Made by a program: the position numbers and the translations under genes | NCBI RefSeq assembly: GCF_017810075.1 | Contig: NZ_JADNYK010000009.1 | Coordinates: 1-64,000, forward strand | Direction of reading: 5' to 3' | DNA: 64,000 nt | DNA from: Pseudozobellia sp. WGM2 | GTDB taxonomy: Bacteria > Bacteroidota > Bacteroidia > Flavobacteriales > Flavobacteriaceae | Notes under the pieces: model-generated | What the model was told of the DNA's origin: nothing | The model's input: the letters and a program-made list of their open reading frames with translations, nothing else | Database searches by the model: none | Shown here: piece after piece, positions 7,393 through 16,029 of the stretch | How positions within the stretch are numbered: position 1 is the stretch's first letter | Layout: each line of letters opens with the position of its first letter

Positions 7393-10300
7393 ATGCTTCA
7401 TCACCTTAAGTTAAAGAATTATACTACCCTGAGCAACGTATCTCAAGATATTGAGCTTTCTTATCAATTGTTCGGGCAAGAACTGCATAGTGCGCCTATT
7501 GTCTTGGTCAACCATGCCCTTACGGGCAATTCGAATGTGACGGGTGACGGCGGTTGGTGGTCTGCGATTATTGGCGAGGGAAAATGTATCGATACGAAGA
7601 AGTATACCATTTTGTCTTTCAATATTCCCGGTAACGGTCATGACAAATTTGTTATCGAAAACTATAAAGATTTTGTGGCGGGTGATATGGCCCGAATTTT
7701 TCTCTGGGGATTGGAACAGCTGCAAGTTCAAAAGCTGTTCGCCATAATCGGAGGTTCTTTAGGTGGCGGGATCGCTTGGGAAATGACAGCCCTGGATCCT
7801 AATATTACCGAGCATCTTATTCCCGTGGCTTCGGATTGGAAGTCGACCGACTGGTTAATTGCCAACTGTCAGATTCAAGAGCAGTTCTTGGTCAATTCGA
7901 AACAACCGGTTCATGATGCGCGTATGCATGCGATGTTGTGCTACCGAACCCCTGAATCGTTCAAGGAACGTTTTAAGCGAAGCACCAATGAAGAGCTGCA
8001 AGTTTTTAATGTAGAAAGTTGGTTGATGCACCATGGGGAAAAATTACAGGAACGGTTTCAGTTATCGGCCTACAAACTGATGAACCAGCTCTTGAAGACG
8101 ATTGATATTATGCGCGACGGGGATCAGAATTTCATTGATCTTCAGAACAGCAATACCAATATTCACATAGTTGGGGTCGATTCTGATTTGTTCTTTACGG
8201 CCAAAGAAAATAAAGATACGTTCAAGCAATTGGCACAGGCACAGAGTAATGTTACCTATGGCGAAGTACATTCGTTACATGGTCACGATGCCTTTTTGAT
8301 CGAGTTCGATCAAATGGAGCAATTGCTGCGCCCTATTTTTAGTGAAAATGGAAAATCTAAACGTCTGAAGGTTCTCAAGTTTGGCGGTAAATCTCTGGCC
8401 AATGGTGAAGGTCTGGGTAGGGTGTTAGATATTGTAACCGATAAGGTCAATGCCGGTGAAAACATAGCCGTTATTCTTTCGGCACGGGGCAAGGCTACCG
8501 ATCAATTGGAAGAATTACTTGACAAGGCCGCTTCGGGAAAAAATTATTACAAAGATTTTGAAGCTTTTGAGAAGTCTCAGAGACATACCTTTAAGAATGT
8601 TAACCTTTCCGCAGAGTTTAAAGAACTGGCCAAATTGTTGGAGGGGGTTTCCTTATTGGGTGATTATAGTCCGAAAATAAAAGATCAGGCACTGTCTTTT
8701 GGCGAACTTATTTCGGCCAAATTGGTAAGCAAGCTTCTTATTGGTAGAGGTGTTTCCGCCGAGTTCTTAGATTCTAGAACCTTGCTCAAGACCGATTCGA
8801 ACTTTGGCGATGCCTCGGTTGATGAAGCACAATCCAAAGAAAATGTAATTAAGCGTTTCGCAAACTTAGATATGAGTATAGTGCCCGTTATTACTGGGTT
8901 TATAGCTTCTGATGAGAATGGTGAAACCACGACACTAGGTAGAAATGGCAGCAATTACTCGGCTGCGTTGTTCGCGAATTTCCTGAATGCCGATGAGCTT
9001 CAAAACTATACGCATGTAGACGGTATTTATACGGCCAATCCTGATTTGGTTCCCGATGCAAAACGTATTGAAAGTCTGTCTTACGGCGAAGCGAACGAGT
9101 TGGCGAATTTTGGTGCAACCATTCTCCATGCAAAGACCATAATTCCGTTAATCGAAAAGAATATTCCCCTGCGTATTTTGAATACGTTCAATCACGATAA
9201 CGAGGGCACCTTGATCAGTGCCAAGACGGCCAAAGGAGGTATCAAGTCGCTGTCGGTAATAGAAAATGTTTCCCTAATAAATTTAGAGGGTAGGGGCTTA
9301 TTGGGTAAAGTAGGTATAGACGCCAGAATTTTTAGAACCTTAGAACAAAATAATATTAGTGTAAGCATCATTTCTCAAGGTTCTTCTGAACGTGGTATTG
9401 GTTTGGTGGTAGATTCTGAAAAAGCTTTCAAAGCGAAAAAGGCCTTAGATGCTGAATTTGCAGGTGATTATGAGTCTAGGGATATCAACATGATCACTGT
9501 TCAAGATGAGGTTTCGGTTATATCTGTTGTGGGCCAAGATCTGAGTACCTTTCACCGACCTTTTAATGCGCTTATAAAGAATCAGATAGTTCCTTTGCTG
9601 TTCAATAACACGGTGTCTGGTAAGAATGTGAGTTTGGTCGTGAGAAAAACGGACTTGCACAAGGCGTTGAATGTAATGCACGGGCAAATTTTCGGCATCA
9701 GTAAAAAAGTCAATTTGGCGATTTTCGGACATGGAAATGTGGGTGGTACTTTAATCGGACAAATACTACGTTCTAAAAAGACCATAGAAAAACGTAAGGG
9801 TATTGATTTGAATGTATTCGCTGTGGCCAATTCAAAAAAGCTTCTTTTAGAAAAGAAAGGAGTGCCCAAGAATTGGAAAACGGCTATTGAAGATCGTGGA
9901 GTGGCCTATACCTATAATGATGTTGTGACCTACGCCAAAGAGCATCACTTAGAAAATCTTATTGCCATCGATAATACGGCGAACGAAGATTTTGTGGCCA
10001 AATATTTTGATTTTGTGGAGAATGGCTTCGATCTGGTCTCGTCAAACAAAATAGCCAATACCTTGGGCTTCGATTTCTATCAATTACTTCGTGAAGAATT
10101 GGCCAAACATCAAAAGCAATATTTATACGAAACCAATGTAGGTGCCGGTCTGCCCTTAATCGATACTATTAAATTGTTGCATTTGTCTGGGGAAAACATA
10201 ACCCAAATAAAGGGCGTTTTTTCTGGGTCGTTGAGTTATATTTTTAACACTTTTTCAGAGGTAGATAAACCATTTTCTGCCATTTTGAAAGATGCGATGA

Positions 10301-10779
10301 AGAAAGGTTTTACAGAACCTGACGCCCGTGAAGATCTTTCGGGCAATGATGTGGGGAGAAAACTATTGATTCTGGCGAGAGAGCTCGATTTGAGTAATGA
10401 GTTTTCAGACATTAGTATAGACAACTTAATACCTGAGGAATTAAGAACAGGTACGGTCGATGATTTCTTGGGTAGTCTCGATATTTTAGATGCCAAGTTC
10501 AGCGAAGTCAAAAAGAATCAGAAACCTAACCATGTGTTGCGTTATGTGGGTGATCTGCATGGCGATTTGCAAAAAGAGAAAGGTATTCTTGAAGTAAAGT
10601 TAGTATCGGTGCCCAAAGAAAGTGCTTTGGGTCAAGTAAAAGGTTCTGACTCGATAATTGAAATTTATACGGAATCTTACGGTAAAAATCCGTTAGTGAT
10701 TCAGGGTGCCGGGGCCGGTGCCGCGGTTACCGCGCGAGGGGTATTCGGTGATATTTTAAGGATTGCCGAAAAAGGATAA
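7393..10779 (+). CDS. Homoserine O-acetyltransferase / aspartokinase / homoserine dehydrogenase fusion
   Basis: One 1128-residue frame joins three enzymes. Residues 1-320 are a MetX-type alpha/beta hydrolase with nucleophile Ser122 (GGSLGG), Asp265 (VDSD) and His298 (GHDAFL). Residues about 326-770 are aspartokinase: KFGGKS near 329, TLGRNGSNYSA, DGIYTANPD and two ACT modules. Residues about 774-1128 are homoserine dehydrogenase: GHGNVGG near 780, GVFSGSLSYIFNTFS, and GFTEPDAREDLSGNDVGRK. It therefore makes aspartyl phosphate, reduces semialdehyde to homoserine, and acetylates it for MetY. Aspartate-semialdehyde dehydrogenase is not in the window. An upstream ATG at 7342 is in frame, but the 7351-7379 hairpin lies inside that extension, so 7393 is preferred. 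The metX part would be unusual only for being fused; no domain looks damaged. Confidence 0.9.
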   Translation: MLHHLKLKNYTTLSNVSQDIELSYQLFGQELHSAPIVLVNHALTGNSNVTGDGGWWSAIIGEGKCIDTKKYTILSFNIPGNGHDKFVIENYKDFVAGDMARIFLWGLEQLQVQKLFAIIGGSLGGGIAWEMTALDPNITEHLIPVASDWKSTDWLIANCQIQEQFLVNSKQPVHDARMHAMLCYRTPESFKERFKRSTNEELQVFNVESWLMHHGEKLQERFQLSAYKLMNQLLKTIDIMRDGDQNFIDLQNSNTNIHIVGVDSDLFFTAKENKDTFKQLAQAQSNVTYGEVHSLHGHDAFLIEFDQMEQLLRPIFSENGKSKRLKVLKFGGKSLANGEGLGRVLDIVTDKVNAGENIAVILSARGKATDQLEELLDKAASGKNYYKDFEAFEKSQRHTFKNVNLSAEFKELAKLLEGVSLLGDYSPKIKDQALSFGELISAKLVSKLLIGRGVSAEFLDSRTLLKTDSNFGDASVDEAQSKENVIKRFANLDMSIVPVITGFIASDENGETTTLGRNGSNYSAALFANFLNADELQNYTHVDGIYTANPDLVPDAKRIESLSYGEANELANFGATILHAKTIIPLIEKNIPLRILNTFNHDNEGTLISAKTAKGGIKSLSVIENVSLINLEGRGLLGKVGIDARIFRTLEQNNISVSIISQGSSERGIGLVVDSEKAFKAKKALDAEFAGDYESRDINMITVQDEVSVISVVGQDLSTFHRPFNALIKNQIVPLLFNNTVSGKNVSLVVRKTDLHKALNVMHGQIFGISKKVNLAIFGHGNVGGTLIGQILRSKKTIEKRKGIDLNVFAVANSKKLLLEKKGVPKNWKTAIEDRGVAYTYNDVVTYAKEHHLENLIAIDNTANEDFVAKYFDFVENGFDLVSSNKIANTLGFDFYQLLREELAKHQKQYLYETNVGAGLPLIDTIKLLHLSGENITQIKGVFSGSLSYIFNTFSEVDKPFSAILKDAMKKGFTEPDAREDLSGNDVGRKLLILARELDLSNEFSDISIDNLIPEELRTGTVDDFLGSLDILDAKFSEVKKNQKPNHVLRYVGDLHGDLQKEKGILEVKLVSVPKESALGQVKGSDSIIEIYTESYGKNPLVIQGAGAGAAVTARGVFGDILRIAEKG

Positions 10780-10835
10780 TTTAGAATAGAGAGAAGAGAT
10801 ATCGGTCTACATACAGTAGATTATTTTGAAAAAGA

Positions 10836-10854
10836 AATGACCATTACGGTCATT
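10836..10854 (+). repeat. Inverted repeat upstream of metZ
   Basis: AATGACC (10836-10842), five bases, GGTCATT (10848-10854). The 7-bp palindrome lies 18 bp before the metZ ATG and could be an operator or a small RNA hairpin. Confidence 0.4.
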
Positions 10855-10871
10855 AATAAGGAAAGAAAACA

Positions 10872-12035
10872 ATGAGCAAGAAATTTGAAACGAACGCTAT
10901 TAGAACACAATTAAATCGGTCTGAAAATCTAGAGCATTCCGTACCCATGTACGTAACCTCTAGTTTTGTTTTTGAAGATGCCGAAGACATGCGTGCGTCG
11001 TTCGCCGAAGAGAAAGAGCGAAATGTATATTCCCGCTATTCCAATCCCAATTCATCTGAATTCATAGAGAAGGTTTGTCAGATGGAGGGTGCCGAGAACG
11101 GTTTTGCCTTTGCATCGGGTATGGCAGCCGTATTTTCGACTTTGGCCGCTTTGTTAGATAGTGGTGACCATATCATCTCGTCGAGAAGTATTTTCGGTTC
11201 TACGCACTCGTTGTTCAATAATTTTTTTCCGAAATGGAATATCGACCACTCTTATTTTAAGAGTAACGAGCTTGAATCTATAGAAGAATTGATTACTCCT
11301 AAAACTAAAATTTTATATGCGGAAACCCCGACCAACCCTGGTGTAGATGTATTGGATTTGGAAGTTTTGGGAAAGATTGCCAAGAAACATAATTTAATTC
11401 TAGTAATTGATAATTGTTTTGCTTCGCCCTATTTACAACAACCGATAAAATTCGGAGCCGACCTGGTCATTCACTCGGGCACCAAGTTGATGGACGGTCA
11501 AGGTCGGGTATTGGCAGGTATTACCGTGGGTAATAAAGAACTTATAGATAAGGTGTATCGTTTTTCCCGTATTACGGGCCCTGCACTATCACCTTTCAAT
11601 GCTTGGGTGCTTTCAAAAAGTTTAGAAACTTTAGCTGTTCGTGTCGACCGGCACTGTGATAACGCGCTCAAACTGGCAGAGTTTCTAGAAGCACACGACA
11701 AAGTAAATTGGGTCAGGTATCCCTTTCTTAAATCACATCCGAAATATGAAGTTGCCAAGAAACAAATGAAAGCCGGTGGCTGTGTTGTTGCATTTGAAGT
11801 CAAGGGCGGATTGGAAGCTGGCCAGAAATTCTTTAACTCCATCAAATTACTGTCTTTATCGGCTAATTTAGGTGATTCGAGAAGTATTGTAACTCATCCG
11901 GCATCTACTACCCACAGTAAGTTGTCGACCGAAGAACGTGCCGATACCGGTATTACCGATGGTACCGTTAGAGTTTCCGTAGGCTTGGAACATATCGACG
12001 ATATTATTGAGGATATTAAACAAGCGTTAGGTTAG
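10872..12035 (+). CDS. metZ: O-succinylhomoserine sulfhydrylase / trans-sulfuration PLP enzyme
   Basis: This 387-residue PLP enzyme of the Cys/Met-metabolism family is shorter than MetY. FASGMAAVFST near residue 77 lies in the cofactor phosphate region, and HSGTKLMDGQGRVLAG carries Lys205. The DGQGRVLGG-like sequence after the lysine is the hallmark of MetZ. It would make homocysteine from an activated homoserine and sulfide. Cystathionine gamma-synthase or gamma-lyase activity cannot be excluded from sequence. Having both MetY and MetZ in one operon suggests redundant or differently tuned sulfhydrylation. It follows the fusion gene by 92 bp and probably shares its SAM-I-controlled transcript. 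Confidence 0.85.
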   Translation: MSKKFETNAIRTQLNRSENLEHSVPMYVTSSFVFEDAEDMRASFAEEKERNVYSRYSNPNSSEFIEKVCQMEGAENGFAFASGMAAVFSTLAALLDSGDHIISSRSIFGSTHSLFNNFFPKWNIDHSYFKSNELESIEELITPKTKILYAETPTNPGVDVLDLEVLGKIAKKHNLILVIDNCFASPYLQQPIKFGADLVIHSGTKLMDGQGRVLAGITVGNKELIDKVYRFSRITGPALSPFNAWVLSKSLETLAVRVDRHCDNALKLAEFLEAHDKVNWVRYPFLKSHPKYEVAKKQMKAGGCVVAFEVKGGLEAGQKFFNSIKLLSLSANLGDSRSIVTHPASTTHSKLSTEERADTGITDGTVRVSVGLEHIDDIIEDIKQALG

Positions 12036-12137
12036 AAGTGTTTAGGGAATGATTTTAGGGATTGGGGGTATTGCGAATCACAATTTTCGGTGTCGTAATC
12101 AAAATCTCTCTTTTTTAAAATTATGTATCTTCGCTTT

Positions 12138-12548
12138 ATGCTGTCTAAAAAGACCAAATATGGCCTAAAGGCCTTAACATATTTAGCTTCACAAAAGGAG
12201 AAGTTACCGGTTCAAATTTCTGAAATTGCAAAATGCGAGAACATTTCCCAGAAGTTTTTAGAGAGCATATTATTGTCGCTTCGAAAGAGTGGTTTTTTAG
12301 GTTCTAAAAAAGGAAAGGGTGGGGGCTACTACTTAATAAAAGAGCCTCAAGAAATTCTGATGACCGACGTCATGCGTATTTTAGAGGGGCCTATTGCCAT
12401 GGTACCTTGTGTGAGTTTGAATTTCTACGAAAAGTGTGCTGATTGTCCTGATGAAGCCACTTGCTCTGTAAACAAATTGATGCTCAAAGTAAGGGATGCC
12501 AACTTAGAGGTGTATCGTAACAATACCCTTGCCGACCTGATTATTTGA
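12138..12548 (+). CDS. Rrf2-family transcriptional regulator
   Basis: This 136-residue winged-helix regulator begins MLSKKTKYGLKALTYLA, the standard Rrf2 opening, and carries the recognition-helix region ISQKFLESILLSLRKSGFL. Near the C-terminus four cysteines in CVSLNFYEKC, CPDEATC could hold an iron-sulfur cluster or act as a thiol sensor. I chose the ATG at 12138 over 12123 because relatives begin M(L/F)SKK. A near-consensus -7 box (TATCTTCG, 12126-12133) lies just before it, implying a very short leader. It sits directly upstream of the sulfate-assimilation operon, whose promoter carries two matching palindromic boxes. By analogy with CymR it is a likely cysteine/sulfide-responsive repressor; this is inference. 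Confidence 0.85.
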   Translation: MLSKKTKYGLKALTYLASQKEKLPVQISEIAKCENISQKFLESILLSLRKSGFLGSKKGKGGGYYLIKEPQEILMTDVMRILEGPIAMVPCVSLNFYEKCADCPDEATCSVNKLMLKVRDANLEVYRNNTLADLII

Positions 12549-12631
12549 TAGCTTCATTTTTTTAAATAGGTCTTTTAATATCTTCACCAGTGTTGAAATA
12601 TCACCAATAAAACCTGTTATTTGTTAATAAT

Positions 12632-12652
12632 CTACTAAATCTATAGGGTAAT
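12632..12652 (+). promoter_or_regulatory. Putative Rrf2 operator, copy 1
   Basis: A 21-bp box (CTACTAAATCTATAGGGTAAT) that matches the second copy at 12712-12732 in 19 of 21 positions. Its core is a CTA...TAG dyad. It lies about 60 bp upstream of the predicted promoter -7 element. Confidence 0.5.
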
Positions 12653-12697
12653 CGTAATTTTTTTTGATTTCTGCCGTCCAACACAATAAAAATAGCC

Positions 12698-12705
12698 TAC
12701 ATTTG
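12698..12705 (+). promoter_or_regulatory. Predicted -7 element of the sulfate-assimilation operon promoter
   Basis: TACATTTG matches TAnnTTTG exactly. The second operator-like box begins six bases downstream, covering the expected transcription start. Confidence 0.55.
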
Positions 12706-12711
12706 TTTACT

Positions 12712-12732
12712 CTATTAAATCAATAGGGTAAT
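12712..12732 (+). promoter_or_regulatory. Putative Rrf2 operator, copy 2
   Basis: The box CTATTAAATCAATAGGGTAAT contains the palindrome CTATT-N5-AATAG. It overlaps the predicted transcription start of the cys operon and begins 80 bp after the start of copy 1, a layout that suits repression by a dimeric regulator such as the adjacent Rrf2 protein. Confidence 0.55.
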
Positions 12733-12749
12733 AGATTTTAGAAAAAACC

Positions 12750-13013
12750 ATGATAGTTGATCAATTGATATTAGATAAGAACGCTTCCAAAAAGAAATTT
12801 TCGGAAGACAAAAAATCGGAAAAACCTATTCGTAGCGTCGCAAAAGCGGTGAGCTGGAGGGTAATCGGCACACTAGATACATTGTTGATTTCTTATTTGT
12901 TAACCGGTGAAGTGGCTATAGCGGCATCTATCGCTTCGATAGATTTTGTAACCAAAATGTTTCTATACTTCGTTCACGAACGGGTATGGAACAAAATAAC
13001 TTGGGGTAGGTAA
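12750..13013 (+). CDS. DUF2061 membrane protein
   Basis: This 87-residue protein has a polar basic N-terminus (about 35 residues) and a DUF2061 domain beginning RSVAKAVSWRVIGTLDT, with two hydrophobic helices (about 43-60 and 60-75). Its biochemical function is unknown to me. It is the first gene of the sulfate-assimilation operon, 12 bp before cysH and directly behind the regulated promoter. That suggests a role in sulfate or sulfite handling at the inner membrane, since no classical sulfate transporter is in this operon. That role is inferred only from position. Confidence 0.8.
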   Translation: MIVDQLILDKNASKKKFSEDKKSEKPIRSVAKAVSWRVIGTLDTLLISYLLTGEVAIAASIASIDFVTKMFLYFVHERVWNKITWGR

Positions 13014-13025
13014 AAGAATTTGAAT

Positions 13026-13649
13026 ATGGATTTTTCAGAAGAATCAGTACAAGAGTTAAACAAAAAATTTGAAGGGGCTCAGCCTTCGGAAATCATTTCA
13101 TGGGCCATTGATAACGCCAAAAATGCGGTGGTTACTACCAATTTTAGACCTTACGAAGTGGCTATACTACATGCCGTGACCGAAGTGAAAAATGATATTC
13201 CCGTGGTTTGGTGCGATACCGGTTATAATACACCGAATACGTATAAACATGCCGAAGAGCTCATCGAAAGATTGAGTTTGAATGTAGATTTGTATGTACC
13301 GCTTCAGACCAGTTCGCATAGAGATGCGGTTATGGGTATTCCTCAAATTGATGATCCCAAGCATGCCGAATTTACCGAACAGGTGAAATTAGAACCGTTT
13401 AGAAGAGCTATGTCTACGCACAAACCAGATGTGTGGTTTACCAACCTTAGAAAAGGGCAGACCGCGTTGCGCGATTCGCTTGATGTGTTGAGTTTGAGTA
13501 AAGACGGAGTCTTAAAGGTGAGTCCGTTCTATAATTACAGCGATGCAGAATTAGATGCTTATTTAAACGAGCACAATTTACCCAACGAACATAAATATTT
13601 TGATCCGACCAAGGTGCTTGACAACCGTGAATGCGGATTGCACACCTAA
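13026..13649 (+). CDS. cysH: Phosphoadenylyl-sulfate (PAPS-type) reductase
   Basis: Reduces activated sulfate to sulfite. The 207-residue PP-loop-family protein ends in ECGLHT, holding the catalytic Cys203. The two Cys-Cys pairs that bind a 4Fe-4S cluster in APS reductases are absent: the only other cysteine noted is in VVWCDTG. By family rules it should be a thioredoxin-dependent PAPS reductase, yet no APS kinase (cysC) is in the operon. The ATG at 13026 is used; a TTG at 13020 is also in frame. It is 12 bp downstream of the DUF2061 gene and 55 bp upstream of cysD, clearly one operon. Confidence 0.88.
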   Translation: MDFSEESVQELNKKFEGAQPSEIISWAIDNAKNAVVTTNFRPYEVAILHAVTEVKNDIPVVWCDTGYNTPNTYKHAEELIERLSLNVDLYVPLQTSSHRDAVMGIPQIDDPKHAEFTEQVKLEPFRRAMSTHKPDVWFTNLRKGQTALRDSLDVLSLSKDGVLKVSPFYNYSDAELDAYLNEHNLPNEHKYFDPTKVLDNRECGLHT

Positions 13650-13704
13650 ATAAAGAAAACAAAAATTAGGCAGATGCCAAAGCATGCTGCAGAACTTGAA
13701 TGTT

Positions 13705-14604
13705 ATGAGAGATACATCGCATATTAACGCCTTAGAGAACGAAGCCATCTATATTTTCAGAGAGGTGGCGGCCCAATTCGAGCGTCCGGTATTACTGTTT
13801 TCCGGAGGAAAAGATTCTATAACCTTGGTGCGTTTGGCACAAAAAGCGTTTTGGCCCGCAAAAATTCCCTTTCCGTTGATGCATATCGACACTGGGCATA
13901 ACTTCCCCGAAACTATTGAGTTTAGAGATAGATTGGTAGAAGAGTTAGGGCTTGAGCTTATCGTGAGAAACGTTCAAGACTCTATAGACCAAGGTAAGGT
14001 TAAAGAAGAGACGGGTAGGTACAGCAGTAGAAACTCTTTGCAGACAACTACATTGTTAGATGCTATCGAAGAGTTTAAGTTCGATGCTTGTATCGGTGGT
14101 GCAAGACGTGATGAAGAAAAAGCCCGTGCAAAGGAGCGTATTTTTTCGGTACGTGACGATTTTGGCCAATGGGACGAGCGTAACCAGCGCCCTGAGCTTT
14201 TCGACATGTTGAACGGTCAGATCGAGTTGGGGCAGAACGTACGTGTTTTTCCAATCTCAAACTGGACCGAACTCGATGTTTGGTCTTATATCAAAGAAGA
14301 ACAAATAGAGATACCTTCTATTTATTTTGCACATAAGCGTAAAGTATTCTTGCGCGACGGCCTTATCTGGTCGCATTCTGAATATGTGTACCAAGAGGAT
14401 GATGAAGAAGTATTGGAGCGTATGGTAAGATTTAGAACCGTGGGCGATATGAGTTGTACGGCCGCAGTGTTTTCCAATGCTACCGATATTGAATCGGTAG
14501 TGGAAGAAATTAGGGATTCAAGCATTTCGGAAAGAGGTGCCCGAATCGATGATAAACGATCGGAAGCCGCTATGGAGAAGAGAAAACAACAAGGATACTT
14601 TTAA
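13705..14604 (+). CDS. cysD: Sulfate adenylyltransferase subunit 2
   Basis: Catalytic subunit of ATP sulfurylase, which makes adenylyl sulfate from sulfate and ATP. The protein (299 residues from this start) has the PP-loop FSGGKDS near residue 33, HIDTGHNFPE near 64 and GGARRDEEKARAKERIFS near 133. The C-terminal tail RGARIDDKRSEAAMEKRKQQGYF-like region is the standard CysD end. An ATG at 13684 is in frame, but family members start about ten residues before the LExEAI motif, which favours 13705. It works with CysN 39 bp downstream. Confidence 0.93.
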   Translation: MRDTSHINALENEAIYIFREVAAQFERPVLLFSGGKDSITLVRLAQKAFWPAKIPFPLMHIDTGHNFPETIEFRDRLVEELGLELIVRNVQDSIDQGKVKEETGRYSSRNSLQTTTLLDAIEEFKFDACIGGARRDEEKARAKERIFSVRDDFGQWDERNQRPELFDMLNGQIELGQNVRVFPISNWTELDVWSYIKEEQIEIPSIYFAHKRKVFLRDGLIWSHSEYVYQEDDEEVLERMVRFRTVGDMSCTAAVFSNATDIESVVEEIRDSSISERGARIDDKRSEAAMEKRKQQGYF

Positions 14605-14643
14605 GAACGGTCTACGTAAGACGAACAACGAATTTACAGCAAA

Positions 14644-15891
14644 ATGGAAGTACTAAAAATAGCAACCGCAGGTAGTGTAGACGACGGAAAAAGTACCTTG
14701 ATCGGTAGAATTCTTTATGATACAAAATCTTTGACCAGCGATAAGTTAGAAGCGATTGAAAAGACCAGTAAGAGCAAAGGGTACGATTATCTGGATTTCT
14801 CATTGGCAACCGATGGTTTGGTGGCCGAGCGAGAGCAGGGCATTACTATCGATGTGGCACATATTTATTTTTCGACCAATAAAAAGAGTTATATCATAGC
14901 CGATACTCCCGGTCACGTAGAATATACCCGTAACATGGTTACAGGGGCCTCTACTTCACAAGCGGCGATTATATTGATCGATGCTAGAAAAGGAGTAATC
15001 GAGCAAACCAATAGGCACTTTTTTATCAATAACCTATTGCGGATCAAAGATGTGGTCGTAGCGATCAATAAAATGGATTTGGTCGATTATTCAGAAGAGA
15101 CCTATAATAGTATCAAGGCTGACTTTGAAGAGTTGATGGCCAAGCGAGATTATCAAGACCAAAAGATTACGTTCATTCCCGTGAGTGCCCTAAAAGGCGA
15201 TAATGTGGTGAACAAGTCTGATAAGATGTCTTGGTATACGGGCCCTGCTTTATTGGAGCATTTTGAAGCTTTGGATCGTAAGGATATCTACAATGTGGGT
15301 ACTCCAAGGTTTCCTGTTCAATATGTAATTCGCCCTAAGACCGATGAGCATCACGATTTTCGTGGTTTCGCCGGAAAAGTTTATGGTGGCGAGTTGAGTG
15401 TAGGTGATGAGGTAATTGCACTTCCTTCACAAACACGCTCGAAAATCAAGGACATCTATTTTCACGATAAGAAATATCAAACTGCGGCAAGACGTTCGTC
15501 GGTGACGATTACCTTAGAAGATGAGATTAATTTGAGTAGAGGTGACATGTTGGTCAAGGCCGGTGATTTGCCGACTATTGAAAAACAGTTTACGGCTACC
15601 GTTTCCTGGATGGATTCAGATCAGTTGACCGCCGGTAAAAAATATGTGGTTCAACATGGTGTGAACAAGGTATTGGCGAAGGTGGATAATATTCATCATA
15701 AAATCAATCCTGATTATTCTGGTATAGATACCGAGGTCAATGGTCTGGGTATGAATGATATTGCCCAGGTTACCTTTAAGTTGAACAAGCCTATTTTTTA
15801 CGATAAGTTTAAAGACCATCGTACGAACGGTTCGTTCATCTTGGTCGATACCCAAACGAACAATACGGTGGGCGCAGGGTTTATTAGTTAA
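14644..15891 (+). CDS. cysN: Sulfate adenylyltransferase subunit 1 (GTPase)
   Basis: Regulatory GTPase subunit of ATP sulfurylase; GTP hydrolysis drives APS formation by CysD. The 415-residue protein has the P-loop GSVDDGKST at residues 10-18, the switch sequence EREQGITIDVAH, DTPGH, and NKMD. It is then followed by EF-Tu-like beta-barrel domains. There is no C-terminal APS-kinase (CysC) fusion: the protein ends at the barrel domain. It lies between cysD and the sulfite reductase gene in the same orientation. Confidence 0.94.
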   Translation: MEVLKIATAGSVDDGKSTLIGRILYDTKSLTSDKLEAIEKTSKSKGYDYLDFSLATDGLVAEREQGITIDVAHIYFSTNKKSYIIADTPGHVEYTRNMVTGASTSQAAIILIDARKGVIEQTNRHFFINNLLRIKDVVVAINKMDLVDYSEETYNSIKADFEELMAKRDYQDQKITFIPVSALKGDNVVNKSDKMSWYTGPALLEHFEALDRKDIYNVGTPRFPVQYVIRPKTDEHHDFRGFAGKVYGGELSVGDEVIALPSQTRSKIKDIYFHDKKYQTAARRSSVTITLEDEINLSRGDMLVKAGDLPTIEKQFTATVSWMDSDQLTAGKKYVVQHGVNKVLAKVDNIHHKINPDYSGIDTEVNGLGMNDIAQVTFKLNKPIFYDKFKDHRTNGSFILVDTQTNNTVGAGFIS

Positions 15892-15991
15892 AATGGCTTC
15901 CCGTTTGGCAGGGGTGCCTATAGGTAAGTAAAGACGTATTTAAAACAGTTTTTTGCTGCCGAAAAAACCTAAAAAAAATATAATAATTTTT

Positions 15992-16006
15992 GGACGGATT
16001 TCGTCC
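15992..16006 (+). promoter_or_regulatory. Hairpin in the leader of the sulfite reductase gene
   Basis: GGACG-N5-CGTCC forms a 5-bp GC-rich stem 24 bp upstream of the sulfite reductase start codon. It is preceded, not followed, by T-runs and so is not a forward terminator. It may separate cysN from sir at the RNA level or be a regulator site. Confidence 0.4.
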
Positions 16007-16029
16007 GGAGTTTATAAATAAGAAATAGC

